NCBI GenBank assembly: GCA_012932295.1
Contig: JAAONU010000001.1
Coordinates: 54,471,693-54,535,692 of the forward strand
Length of the DNA stretch: 64,000 nt
From: Cyclina sinensis
Lineage: Eukaryota; Mollusca; Bivalvia; Venerida; Veneridae
Direction of reading: 5' to 3'
A program made the position numbers and the translations under genes. Below, piece after piece: positions 11,851 to 23,130 of the stretch (the stretch's first letter is position 1; every line of letters begins with the position of its first letter). The notes under the pieces were generated by a model. The model saw only the letters and a program-made list of their open reading frames with translations, did no database searches and was not told the origin of the DNA.

Positions 11851-12956
11851 ACTTCTTTATTTCGGAAAAAGAAAGATGTATACTTTAACTGAGTATTTGT
11901 TTCTTTAATCTAAGGAACTCTCACTTGGAACACCGCTGACATTTAAGAAAAACAAACAATTTGATTAACGCTATTACTTACAATTACCTTACCGTCAGCT
12001 GCTTGGGTTCCGAATAAAACCACATAAATTTACATTGAAACAACCTGAAATATAACTTCCGTTGTTCGCAGCTGCAACTAGAATTATTATATATGATATG
12101 AAACAAACACATATGAAAAATAATATGATGTCTCGAAGATAAATTCGCGTAATGAAAGACAATATCAAAAGTCATAAACTGACAACAAGAAACTGCCAGG
12201 CTTCAGGTCATTTTTCCCATGTAGAAAAATTGTTATTTGTTAAAACTAAATAACATTTTTATGAATGTATGTGACACACATACTCTAGAAAAGTTACTTC
12301 TGTTCTTTTCCGCAAATATCAATAACCATTCATATATATTAATTGATTATCAAAAGTAGTTTGAAACTAGTTGATAATCGTTGTTGAAATAATTCTATGA
12401 CAGTTTTCTTCTGCAATATCAGCCTGTTTCGCTGGCTAACCAAGTTACTTGTAAAGACGAAAATATCAGTAGTAGGATACTACGTCATCGCGCACCTGTT
12501 TTATGCTCTACCGCAGATCAAAAACCTGTCGCTTGAAAGGTAAATGGTCTTTTTCAATAAGAAATCTGTAGAGTTACAAAAATCATAGTGTGCACCGAAG
12601 ATTGGCTGGTGTGCTTTGTATTGCGTAAAGAATTTTTATAAAGTATAATTCTAGTTTAGGCCTGAAAACGGGTGAAATTTTTTTTCTGAATGCATGCTGA
12701 GTTTGTATCTGTCAGTTTATATCTGACATCAGTCAGACGATATGTTAAAATAAGACTTCCCTAAGACTTTGAAAGCATAAACATAAAGAGATTGAATGCC
12801 TATATGTGCACCCAAACAATCTAATAGCCTAAGGCTTTGATTATAAGGATTAATATGCATAGGTTGAGAAATTCAGTTTATAAATCCCTTTGATATTTTG
12901 TATCTCTGGTCTTGTTTATGTAATAGTAGCATATTGTTTTTCAAATGTTCTTAAAG
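11851..12956. other. No gene recognised
   Basis: AT-rich, unique-looking. No supported open frame, RNA gene or repeat. Confidence 0.6.
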
Positions 12957-13662
12957 GAGTCGTAATTTTTCCTTACAGAGATTAGGCAGAGCACGAACAG
13001 CCGAACTGTTGATGATTCTAAACATTTTGACCAATGTGACCTTGACCTTTGACCTACTGACCCAAAAATGTACACGGGTCATCCACTGAATGTGTGCAAT
13101 CATGATAAAAAGTTTGAACTCTCTACAATAAATGATTGTCATGTTACACGGCGGAAATTGTTTTCAATGTTAAGGTCACTGTGACCTTGACCTTTGACCT
13201 ACTGCCTCAAAATCAATAGAGGTAATTCACTCAATGTGTGCAACCAATATATGAGTTTTGAAGTATCTCTGACAAATGGTTGTCGAGTAACAAAGTGTAA
13301 ATGATTCTAAACATTTAGGTCATTGTGTCCTTGACCTTTGACATACTTACCCAGAAATGTATAGAGTCATTCACTCGATGTGTGCAATCATGATATAAAG
13401 TTTGAAGTCTCTATATGAAATGATTGTCAAGTTACATGGCGGAAATGGTTTTCAACGTTAAGGTCACTGTGACCTTGACCTTTGAGCTACTGACTCCAAA
13501 ATCAAAAAAGGTCATTCAATCAAAGTGTACAATAATCACATGAAGGTAAAAGGCTGTAGGCTAAAGAATACTCAAGTTATCGTCCAGAAACCAAATTGCT
13601 AACGACGGACGGACGGACACCCTGGACCATAACATAATATGCTCCTTTGGGCATATAATGAA
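12957..13662 (-). repeat. AGGTCA satellite in ABAB order with a clam-type tail
   Basis: There are four ~147-bp units with TGACCTTGACCTTTGACCT cores near 13037, 13182, 13330 and 13474. Units 1 and 3 are introduced by 'gattctaaacatt'; units 2 and 4 by 'ggcggaaat.gttttcaa'. This gives a ~294-bp higher-order dimer. The array ends in 'gacggacggacggaca' and the small hairpin 'atatgctcctttgggcatat', a tail typical of these bivalve repeats. No coding content. Confidence 0.85.
13037..13055 (-). promoter_or_regulatory. Nuclear-receptor-like site in satellite
   Basis: TGACCTTGACCTTTGACCT is the exact reverse complement of the 19-mers at 1993 and 2431, and another copy lies at 13182-13200. The match to DR1 and extended half-site consensus is direct. 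Function is inference. Confidence 0.25.
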
Positions 13663-15159
13663 ATAAAGACAACCTAGACAGCAGCTTCTGTACATGTATG
13701 TACGCAAAATACATATGCAAAGTCACTGGAGGCTGAAATTTAGTCTTCCATTTGTCCTGCGACTGAGACGTTACCAACGTCCTTTTTACTTTGCTATACA
13801 CATAATATGTAAAACAACGAAAAGTGTCTCTGGTATAAGATAGTTTCTGCTTCTAGCACTGCCCTCCACAGCCTATAAAGTAACCCCTTATGGGACTTAG
13901 GACTTACGGGAATTTGGAACCGACGATAGTTTAAGTAAAGTACAAAAATATCGCCACCAAAAGTCTTAGTACTTTGAATAGTTTTAGTAAAATGTTAATT
14001 TATTTCGCAACTGACTGATGTTAATTTTATACAAACTGAATAAAATTAGACGTTTTTAAAACGGGCGCACGAATATCATGCTACTCTTATTTACCTAAAG
14101 CCTTATCTGCTTTACAAGTTGCTGGCCAATTACAAACTAAAGTCCCTTGTCAACGTCGGTTGCACCGTAACAGCACTGTTTATTGGTCAGCCATACCTGT
14201 GCTACGTAACTATGAACAATACAACTTTGGAACGAATGGAAACAGATATCCCTTGCAGTTTAGAAGCTAGCACTTAAATGGACACGAAATATCAGCACCA
14301 CTTAAACAAGTACCCCCGATTGCGATAACCTTTCAGACTATTTCTTATCGTTTCTCTCATTCAGCGGGGATGAATCTAGAGTGGTTTAATAACTCAGCTA
14401 AATTAAGACATAAATCTGTTAACAGCAAGTCTTAATAAATCATTTTAATGCTTATTCAAACGTTATGAGAGTTGATGATCAGTTTTAGTCTTAAACAAAA
14501 ATTATCTAATAATTGAGGCATCTGTAGTGTTTATCCTGACGTAACATCCCTAACTCTACTCACCAAATAGTGTGCCTGCATATAGAACGGTTTCATCTAT
14601 TTTGCCTTATTTTCAGGACAAAGAAAAATGTTTATTATCTTAGCTTTTCTTTTTTGCATATTGTAATAAGAATTTATTGTCATGTTTTAAGGTATTTCAG
14701 AAAAGTAGCTTATATTTCCATGGCCTAAGTCATTATTCCATACTTAGTTTCAAATGTTTTGCAACAGATACCTCTGTATCTGTGTCTGTTACCAACAACG
14801 GCCGAACATATTTCTATATATCTATATACAGCCGATTTTTAAATCTTAGCTAAACCTTGGTCCACAAATAAACAATTTAAAAACAGTTGAAAATAACATA
14901 TTTCCTTTTCAGACAACATTTATTACCCCTGTATGACCAATCAGATATTTGATATCAGGTTGAAATACATTTACGTCACCGTCAGTACATAATTTTTTGT
15001 TGAAAGAACTATGATATTTTTCATGAAACAGGAAAAGGTATTGGCCGGAAGAAAAATTTCATGAAGCTTTGCGAAGGACAGTATTTTATTATATCAGGTA
15101 ATGAATGGAGACGGGATTTTATTTTAAGTTTACAAGACTTATTAGTCTTATAAGACTAA
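13663..15159. other. No gene recognised
   Basis: AT-rich unique-looking sequence. The only structure noted is a perfect 18-bp palindrome (ttagtctta/taagactaa) at 15142-15159. Confidence 0.6.
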
Positions 15160-15619
15160 AATATCTATGTTTATTTATTTCATTGTGCAAAGTTAAAATA
15201 TTCTGCCTTATATTGAGCGACAAACTCTAAGCATATCGTTTCATGCATAGAATACTTTATTGTATCCTATCACAATACGACGCTGCAAAGCTTGAAATTA
15301 TGTTTGAAGCTATTATTTTAAAATATTGATGTTTGAAATATCTTAGAAAAAAACTTCATCAAAATTGCAAATCGGTGGTACTATTTAACACTAAAATCCT
15401 TCTTTGTAAATGTGCTTACAAAGTAATAAAATGTGTCGTCAGAATTACCGGATAAACGAAATATAGACCATACTAAAACTCTGACAGAATATATGGTTTG
15501 TATTATGTTCACAGGGCATTGACAGTTACAGTACATGTACGTGAATGACATGAATCATTATTATCGAATTGCATTCCTTTTATATACTTCAGCCGTATTC
15601 AGTTTCCAGTTATTATAGG

Positions 15620-16840
15620 CCGTTCTCATTAACGCGCATCGCCTCTTAGCTTGTCTCCAATACTGTGTCTTTTTATGACGAGCACGATATCTTAAGCCCT
15701 TATCAACAAGGTTTCAGGTCAAAATATAGCTGCGAAACCATGCTCATCAGTTTCTCACAGGAAGTATATGACAACTTAGAACAAGACCAACAGACTGATG
15801 TCATAGTCATGGACTTCAGCAAAGCCTTTGATAAAGTAGACCATGACAAACTCCTCCTTAAACTACATAAACTAGGTGTTATATCTAAGGTCATCTCATG
15901 GACCAGGTCATTCTTATATGGTCGCACTCAGCAGGTTGTCGTTAATGGTAAAAACTCTTGACAATCTAAATGTCTTGTCCGGTTCCCGCAAGGCTAGGTC
16001 TTGGGACCTTGCCTCTTCCTCTCATTTATAAATGACCTCCCTGACATTGTCAAGGGTAAAGTTACACTATAAGCCGACGATACAATAATTTGCCTTACAA
16101 TCAAATCCACCCTGCGAAACGATCACAACAGCCTTGAAAACTGGGAATCTGATTGGTCCATGGAATTTAATCCAGATAAGTGTGAAATCCTCAGAATCAC
16201 CCGCAAGAAACATTCTATAATATTTCCTTATAAACTTCATGGTAAAAAACTAAAGTCCACTGAGGCTGGTAAATACTTAGGTGTAACAATAAGTAAAGAT
16301 CTTTCCTGGACCAGTCACATAAATAACATAACACCCAAAGCCAATCATTTATCCAGATTTATAAAAAGCAATGTCAAACTTCAAACAAAAAGGTCAAAGA
16401 AACTTCCTACTGAAACCAATGTAAGGTTCCAGTTAGAATACAGTTCCACGGTTTGGAATCCTTGGCAAAAATAATCTCATTTTTAAAATTAATCAAGTCC
16501 ACAGATCAGCTGTCATATATCTATGTAATGACTACAATTACACCAGTAGTGTATCTAAAATTCTACAAGATCTTAACTGGCAAACATTAGAGCAGAGACG
16601 CAACATCATGCTCTGTTCCTATACAAAATCCAACACAATCTTGTGAGGGTTGACCTTCACCATATTACACCCACCAGACACCTGAACTACATGATACCAT
16701 ACTTAAGGACACAGTATCACTCGTACTCATTTCTTCATAGACGTATCCGTCTATGGAATGATCTACCTGTGTCCTTACAAGCTAGCCCAAGCTTTGACAT
16801 CTTTTCTGGACAGCTGCATCCTTTCTACCAATTCTAAGTC
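15620..16840 (+). pseudogene. Non-LTR retrotransposon reverse transcriptase, 5'-truncated and inactivated
   Basis: This is the C-terminal two-thirds of a Jockey/CR1-type reverse transcriptase, which in life copies element RNA into DNA at a nicked target. In frame 15665-15961 it reads ILSPYQQGFRSKYSCET, then DFSKAFDKVDH with the first catalytic Asp (about residue 50). The same frame continues through three stops: TGA at 15959, TAG at 15995 (in the FPQGxxLGP motif) and TAA at 16070, the last replacing Tyr of the YADD active site (ADDTI follows). It then runs 16160-16474 with FNPDKCEIL and KYLGVTI. A frameshift near 16472 and another near 16615 follow. The C-terminus (LYKI-, RRIRLWNDLP) ends at 16837. 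Upstream of 15650 homology fades, consistent with 5' truncation. The clade is uncertain because the N-terminal endonuclease is absent. Confidence 0.9.
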
Positions 16841-17000
16841 AGTATGCTGTCTTTTATCTTTTTATATTAGTCTTGTAGTTTTCTTTTATCTTGCTCTTAT
16901 CTGTTAAATTGCACATAACATACATTTGTTTTAACAACTATTTCCAGCAGTATTATGTAGATAGATGTAGATGCAGTCTATAGATTTTTATAGATTATTT
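16838..17000 (+). mobile_element. Probable 3' tail of the non-LTR retrotransposon
   Basis: T-rich sequence after the last codons, ending in 'tagatagatgtagatgcag', resembling the short tandem 3' tails of CR1/Jockey-type elements. Homology to the other segmental copy resumes shortly after, bounding the insertion. The exact end and target duplication could not be fixed. Confidence 0.5.
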
Positions 17001-17689
17001 AATTAGTTGAAACTGTGTCCTTAACTGAATGCCAATGTTGTTTCTCTGGAATCATTGTAGCTCGAAGCAATGGAAAGCATTCTTTAGTAAATTCTCATTT
17101 TCCTCTTTAAAAAAGTAATAAAGCTTTATAAAAAGCGAGCTATAGTACCTAAACCCACAACCGATATTCCAACATATCTGCTATACAAATCATTTTTTTC
17201 TATGATGGCAAAATTATTTTTTATATGATATGGTAATAATAGATACAAAAAAGTTGTTTCCTAAATTTGACAACATACTTGCTGACAGCAAACTGTGTTG
17301 AAAACAGCATTCAGTGAAAACCAGCAACATAGTAATTCAGCATACAGTTAAAACAGCGTATAATCTAATTTAAGTTTAAAATTGACTGGCAACATGCAGC
17401 AATAAATCTATATTTCTGACTTAACAAACACAGATTCTATTTACTGCTGTTAATGTGAAGTTTGATATTAATACGAAGATTTTGTGTCAGTGGTTTGATG
17501 ACTTTGTAGGTTTCATTCTCAATTATTCTAGCAAAATATGGGTCATTAGAAATACAAAAGAAATTGAAAGAGTTCATCTGAAGGTTGGTATCAACATCTT
17601 TTATATGTTAGATTGAATATATGTACGGCTGCAGTTTTCCTCATCCTCTTTATATAAATACATAAGTAAGAATATTAAAAGGAATGTCA

Positions 17690-18345
17690 CTTGAAGATGA
17701 CAACGCCCCCGAAGTGGTGCTTTTGACTTTGAGCAAAGGAACAGATGAAGATAAATTGTAGATCCTTCAAATGAAGATTTTTTTGTGACAGTTCAACCTC
17801 AACGTTAAGTTCAAAAACAATAAATGATATTTGAAAGTGATGTTATATTCAAACATGAACTTAATTTTTAAAAAATGGTCAAGGCCATTTAGATTTTAAC
17901 TTTAAAAAATGTATGTGTCATTTTGAGGACCTTTCCTAACATGTTGTTGTAAGCATACATGAACTAAGTTTGTTTATTATTAAAGAAGTAAAAATACTAA
18001 ACACTGGCCATATCTCCTGATGACAGAATGACTGACAGGCTGACAGTTTAAAAACTATATGCTCCTATCCAGCTGCGGACCAGAAGAAGGTAAACTGTAG
18101 ATCATTCAGAAGAAGTCTTTTTTAACAATTTGATTTCAGTGTTAGTCATTTAGGGTTTAATATCAAAATATAATGCAGTGGAAAGGTTGTGTCCAAAGGA
18201 TCGTTGTGTTTAATTACGAAGTAAACCCATTTTCTAATAAGGAACTCTGGGCAAAGTTAACATTTGCAAAGACTGCTTGAGTGACGGACTGACAGAGTAC
18301 CAGACGGACAGTTAAAATACTATATACCCTCCCTCGGGGGCATAA
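17690..18345. repeat. Dispersed repeat with 'cccccgaa / tcggggg' ends
   Basis: It opens 'gatgacaacgcccccgaag' and closes 'ccctccctcgggggcataaa', so the ends are partly inverted. Internally two related units end 'ctgacaggctgacagtttaaaaactatatgctcc' and 'cagacggacagttaaaatactatataccctcc' near 18065 and 18335. This is another tail type familiar from bivalve repeats. No coding content. Confidence 0.7.
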
Positions 18346-18929
18346 AATTGGCTAAATGGTTTTTGAATAGAAATAACATTTTGGAAACCTGTTTATAACG
18401 ATGCTGATGACTTCCGTAATGGATTCACAAACTGGGATACAAATGTGAAACGAAAGTTTTACGCATGCGTTTGAAAATGCTCCGTTGATATACGTTAATG
18501 CTTTCATGAATAATTCTAAATGTATAGTAATTGATTCGTTCCTTCCCGAATTGTATAGACCTTAAGTCAATGGACATGTGTCAGACATGTATAACTCTTC
18601 GTTTTTGTACGAATCATATTTTGATATTGTACCAATGATATCCGCGTTGTTATCTTAATAAACTAAAACTTTCTGTGCTTCCTTTGAGAATTAAGACTGA
18701 CATATATTTTTGAAATAAGACGCTTCGAGAGCAACGTTATTGCATATGCTGTCAGAAACTTGGTTCTGAAAACGAGTTTCATTTTGACGGTTAATGACCT
18801 TGTTTTGCAGATTCACGAAGACAATATTAAATATCATTTACGTCCTGTTGTTGTAAAATATCACCAGTTGTTAATATCTAATGATAAAAAAGGAACTCAT
18901 TCGTCTGTGTAAACTTTTGCAAGAATCTT
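18346..18929. other. No gene recognised
   Basis: Unique-looking AT-rich sequence. Nothing supported. Confidence 0.6.
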
Positions 18930-19740
18930 TAGGAAAACTTCTGAAAAATGGGTATCGGGAGTTTTATAGCCGATACATAAATTAAGGTAAAAAATACAAT
19001 TGGAGTTTATAATCACTGTCGCAACAAGGTATTTCTCAACAAGTGTTTTATGGAGATTTTATTCATAAAGTGAAGAAAATAAAAAGCAACTAATTTCTGC
19101 ACATTATTTGTAAGTTCAAAAAGAAAGGCTAGCAACATGATATTCTACAGTGCTCTGCCAACTTGCTGATTAAGTATTCTAAATTTGATCGCTTTGCTCA
19201 CCTCTTTGTTTGTACGACGGTGGCAGGGGTTTGGGTTTTTTGGAGGTTTCCAGATAGATCTCGAAAAGAACGTAGAAACTCAATCAGTTTCTTTTATTCC
19301 TATCATTATGTTCCTGCTGATTTGACTCCAAGTGCTCTGGTCTCTGTAAGATCTCTGTACCTACACTTTTCGCTCTGCAAGGCAATTTGCTTTTTATGTT
19401 TTATATGTTTGTGTGCTTAGCATTCAACATTGCTGAGTTGATAGGTGGGTTGGAGTTAATTCACAAAAACAACTTGTACTTGTTTGTTCTTATGACAAGA
19501 AGCTGATTGGGCAATTGTGAGGTTGTTGCACCCTAGAACCTGGTTTAAACCAACATTGGCAAATATTTGGCTACTGACCGTTCCAAGGCGGTAACCCCGC
19601 TGGTTCTCATTTTCGTTGTGTGTGATGTTTTTTCTTGATTGATCAGTCTATAAATTTATACTCTCTTTTCCCCTCTACATTTTGACTGTTTTAGAAGGCT
19701 ATGTTTTCTGACTGTGTTTTTTCCTGATATGCATTTTTGA
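18930..19740. repeat. Unclassified dispersed repeat R1, copy 1
   Basis: Aligns with 26530-27290 across most of its length. Shared blocks include 'gacattctacag.gctctgcc', 'tgatcgctttgct', 'acctctttgttt', 'cgacggtggcaggg', 'aaagaacgtagaaactc', 'tgctgatttgactccaagtg', 'accgttccaaggcggta' and 'tctataaat.aattta'. An 85-codon frame (19163-19420) is not conserved as protein in copy 2. Class unknown. A third, partial copy is at 25203-25440. Confidence 0.85.
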
Positions 19741-22536
19741 ACTTTTGTTACACCAAAGAAATGATATAACTGATAATATTGTTAACTGGGATTTATATCA
19801 TAATTCATTCGTTCATTCTCAGTCAATGTTATGATCATTTTTCTTCTCACAGTCTGTATTTCTGTGTTCTTATGTCCATGCTATTTAGCTTGCTTTGTTT
19901 TGTTCCACTGTCTTTTTCTAATAGCAATGTATATACACGTGGCAATGATAAATCACAATTGCGTTGAGACAATGTATAATATGTATAACTCGTAATAAAA
20001 ATGTGTTTTCTTCTCTACTTTTGTTTGAACCTAGAAGTTTTGATCAATTGTAATAGCCCATTCTAGTAAATGTTCTCCGGTCGATTTTAAGTTCAATGAC
20101 TTTTCTATTATTCTAAGGTGGTGATAGATTTGTTGTGGTTAAAATGATGAAATAAGGTGCTTTATTAAGTTACAAAGTGGAATTCAGTTACATTACCCGA
20201 AGAACAGCTGGAGCACAATAAATGACTGACAAGCAGTAGCCATAATGTCCCAATAAATAACGTAAATGTTTACTTTATATAGTGTATGTGAGTGTTTAGT
20301 ATTAAATAAATACCTGAACCATAAGTTATTTAAAAACTACTAAACTGAAATTCGAAACATCAGAGGAATAAAAATCCCAGTGATAATTTGAGTAACTGTT
20401 GCAGCTTTACTTACAACCAAGCATCCTCTTTGGTTTTAGAAGGAATTCAAATATTATGAAATGCAGTAAATAAAAACGCAATGAAGTGGTCCGTCTCCAA
20501 AAACAAATTCCGTTAGTCAAGCAAGATACTTTCTTTTATCGTTTTATTATTTATTCTTTTTTATGAATTTATATCCTTTCTTGCCAACGAGTTACGATAT
20601 TAACAGTACATATTTTACGTAATTTGATTTACTATGAGATACATTTGTTTTACCAATTCTTTCATATTTCAGCATTTTTTATAGCATTACAACAATAAAT
20701 GGAATATTTGGGTTTTTTTTATTAATAATGCTTGGGTTACCCTTAAGGAAACGGTATTAATTTTAAACATAGAAATACTCAGTTGAAACCAATAGCTTCT
20801 TACAGTGTTACTTTGAGAACTTCTTAAAGATTTCCATGTTTTCAATACTTCTACTTATTTTGAGTTGGTTGTGTATCTCAATGATTTTTTTAGATGTAGG
20901 CTTATTTTTTTATCAACCATTTTGAAATTCACTTCGGTATCGGCATTTAAAGCAACATTTTGCAGCAATGCGACATTCTTGATATTGTTTGACATATTTC
21001 CTTTAAAACACAATAATTATAGGATAATATTTTAGTAACGCTAAGATACGTTTTCGTCTTGAGATATGCTCACCTGAACCTCAGAGTCAGGCATTTAAGG
21101 CTAATGGATACGTAAAATGTAATAATATACACGTGCAGAGCCGCTGGGATTCTTAATTAGCATTTTATCTGAAAGTACGGCTTTCAAATATAAAAGAGAT
21201 ATAAAACATAATTTCGCTGTTTTTATAATATTTTAATCATTAAGGAAGTAATCATGTTTGTTCTGGTTGATTTAAACAGCTATTAGATAGCTATCTTAGA
21301 GACACAAAGATCAAAATGGAGTCCAATTTCTCAAGCTATATGATTTAATAACATTACGTCTAGTTAATTATCAACATTGCGTGAATGTTTGCAGACCTGT
21401 GCACGACAGTTCTGGAAAATAATAACATCTGCCAAGTAAATTGCCATTTTTCAAGAATACATTCACCAATCCTGCATAGTTAGTCCTTGATATTTCAGTG
21501 CGGTCAGATAGCAGACATTTGCGAGTGTATACCATAATCATGGTGTAAACACTTGTGAGGCATTTCATACGTTGTTCAATTGGCATGCATTCAAAAAATT
21601 CTGAGACGTCAATTGCTCAATGAATAAAACAACAAAATGCTTTTTTGTGATAAAAACATACTGCAATATCCTAGAATGATTATCACATATCACATTTCTT
21701 GCTTTTACGATGTATAGTTACTCACAATCATTTCTAGAAACAACACGTTGCCTATGAAACTGAAAATACGCGGCGCCTTTTTAATCAGGCTGAATATCAA
21801 TTGGATATGGCTGAAATAATTTGAAGAGGTGCATTCAAACGCGCTAAGGCTTAAGACAATTATGCCTCTTTTCTCTATTCCTGCGTATCACAGCTCATCC
21901 GAAATAAAAAAAAATCAAGTGCATCTTAATGGGCTCCAACTGACATTTCTCATAAAGAGTTTAGAACTTTACTAGTCGTTAATTTAAAGTCGTAGTTTTT
22001 TTTTCATATAAGCGCATTAAATCTTCATGAAATTTGATGCTTCTATCCAGATCAAAACGAAAAGACCTCTGTAAAAATGCCTCGCTTGAACTAACTAACC
22101 TATCTCTCGACATAAATCACCAAAAGTAAAGCCCTTTTAAGAAAATGTCATCACGTGCACACCAGATTATTGAAGGAAAATATTAACTTTAAATGCCACT
22201 GCGTTTAAAGAGAAGAAACTGCCTTTAAAAGGCTGTCTAACTCTTTGCTTTAGCCTGAGAGTCAAAGGAGTGTTTTTTTTTAATCTGCGAAAAACGAAAG
22301 AATTTGGGATGTCTATATACACGTACGCGTGTTTATAAAAGATATGTTAGGTTAAAACAAGAAATATTTGTAAACTTCCGTTTCCTAATCTACCATCTGA
22401 TTTAATTAAAGGGTCTTTTAAACGTTGGTCCAGCGCTCTTACCGAGACAGGATTAATGTAGAGCAGTAAAGTCTAAAACTGTTTTATATTTATGTGAGAT
22501 TAAAAGCACTCAACATTACTGTAGGAACTTCAGTGT
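19741..22536. other. No gene recognised
   Basis: 2.8 kb of AT-rich sequence without a supported gene or repeat. Frames at 19779-19967 (hydrophobic, 62 codons) and 21371-21586 (minus, 71 codons) are unrecognised and within chance expectation. Confidence 0.55.
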
Positions 22537-22625
22537 TTGTGTGCGTGTGTGTGTGGGGGGGGGGGGGGGGAACTTCAGTTTTGTGTATGTGTAGGGGGGG
22601 GGGGGGGGGGGGGGGCGGGGGGGTT
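22537..22625. repeat. GT-rich and poly-G low-complexity tract
   Basis: Two adjacent stretches of (TG)n followed by long G runs (about 17 G, then about 23 G and 7 G around one C), separated by 'aacttcagttttgtgtatgtgta'. The half-repeat 'aacttcagt' precedes both, so the tract itself is duplicated. The G runs could form quadruplex structures. Confidence 0.9.
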
Positions 22626-22774
22626 GTACTTTTGTACAGATAAAGTGGAAGCTTGACTGTTCGCTTCTATGTTGTGTGCAGACCACGCAGAAGATTTCGT
22701 GTTGTGTCATGTACGGTCTATACTAATTGTAATGGCAGTTGGGTTCGGATACCAAAGAGCGTCAACATGATAAA

Positions 22775-23130
22775 AAGATAATAACTAAATAACGAGATAC
22801 TAAGTCATAATATTGAGAGAACTATCTCGTTAGTAAAGTAGAGTAAAGTGCTTGTTTATTATAGTGTCATTCTTACTGAAAGGGCCAGCCTCTCGGGCTT
22901 ATGAAGCACCTCTGTTAGTGTACAAATTTACTCCCCGAATCTTTATCCTTTGTGCCAGGCGTACAGGCAATCTGCTATCTCGTTATTACGAGAAAAACAT
23001 CTGTTAACAACTTAGTTATTTTATCATAATAACGAGATTCTTTTTCGTTATATCGTAATGAGATAAAGTATTGTATTGACATGAACTAATCTCACTATGG
23101 TGAAAAATTTCTCTCGTAATTATAAGAGAT
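22775..23130. repeat. Fold-back repeat rich in ataacgagat / atctcgttat
   Basis: Motifs 'aataacgagat', 'ctatctcgtta', 'tatctcgttattacgag', 'ataataacgagatt' and 'cgtaatgagata' alternate in orientation around a less repetitive centre (22860-22970). This is an inverted-repeat element of unknown class. Confidence 0.7.

Larger units (their letters stand above)
15160..17640. repeat. Segmental duplication, copy 2, interrupted by a retrotransposon
   Basis: The flanks 15160-15615 and 17020-17640 match the two halves of 9190-11290. The match is broken at about 15617-17000 by a reverse-transcriptase fragment absent from copy 1, so the retrotransposon landed after the duplication. Copy 2 also lacks about 0.9 kb present in copy 1 at 9800-10740. 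Confidence 0.7.

Noticed and set aside
15703..15927. Minus-strand frame across the reverse-transcriptase domain
   Set aside because: Shadow of the plus-strand reverse-transcriptase frame.
16643..16837. 64-codon frame as a separate gene
   Set aside because: It is the C-terminal end of the decayed reverse transcriptase after a frameshift.
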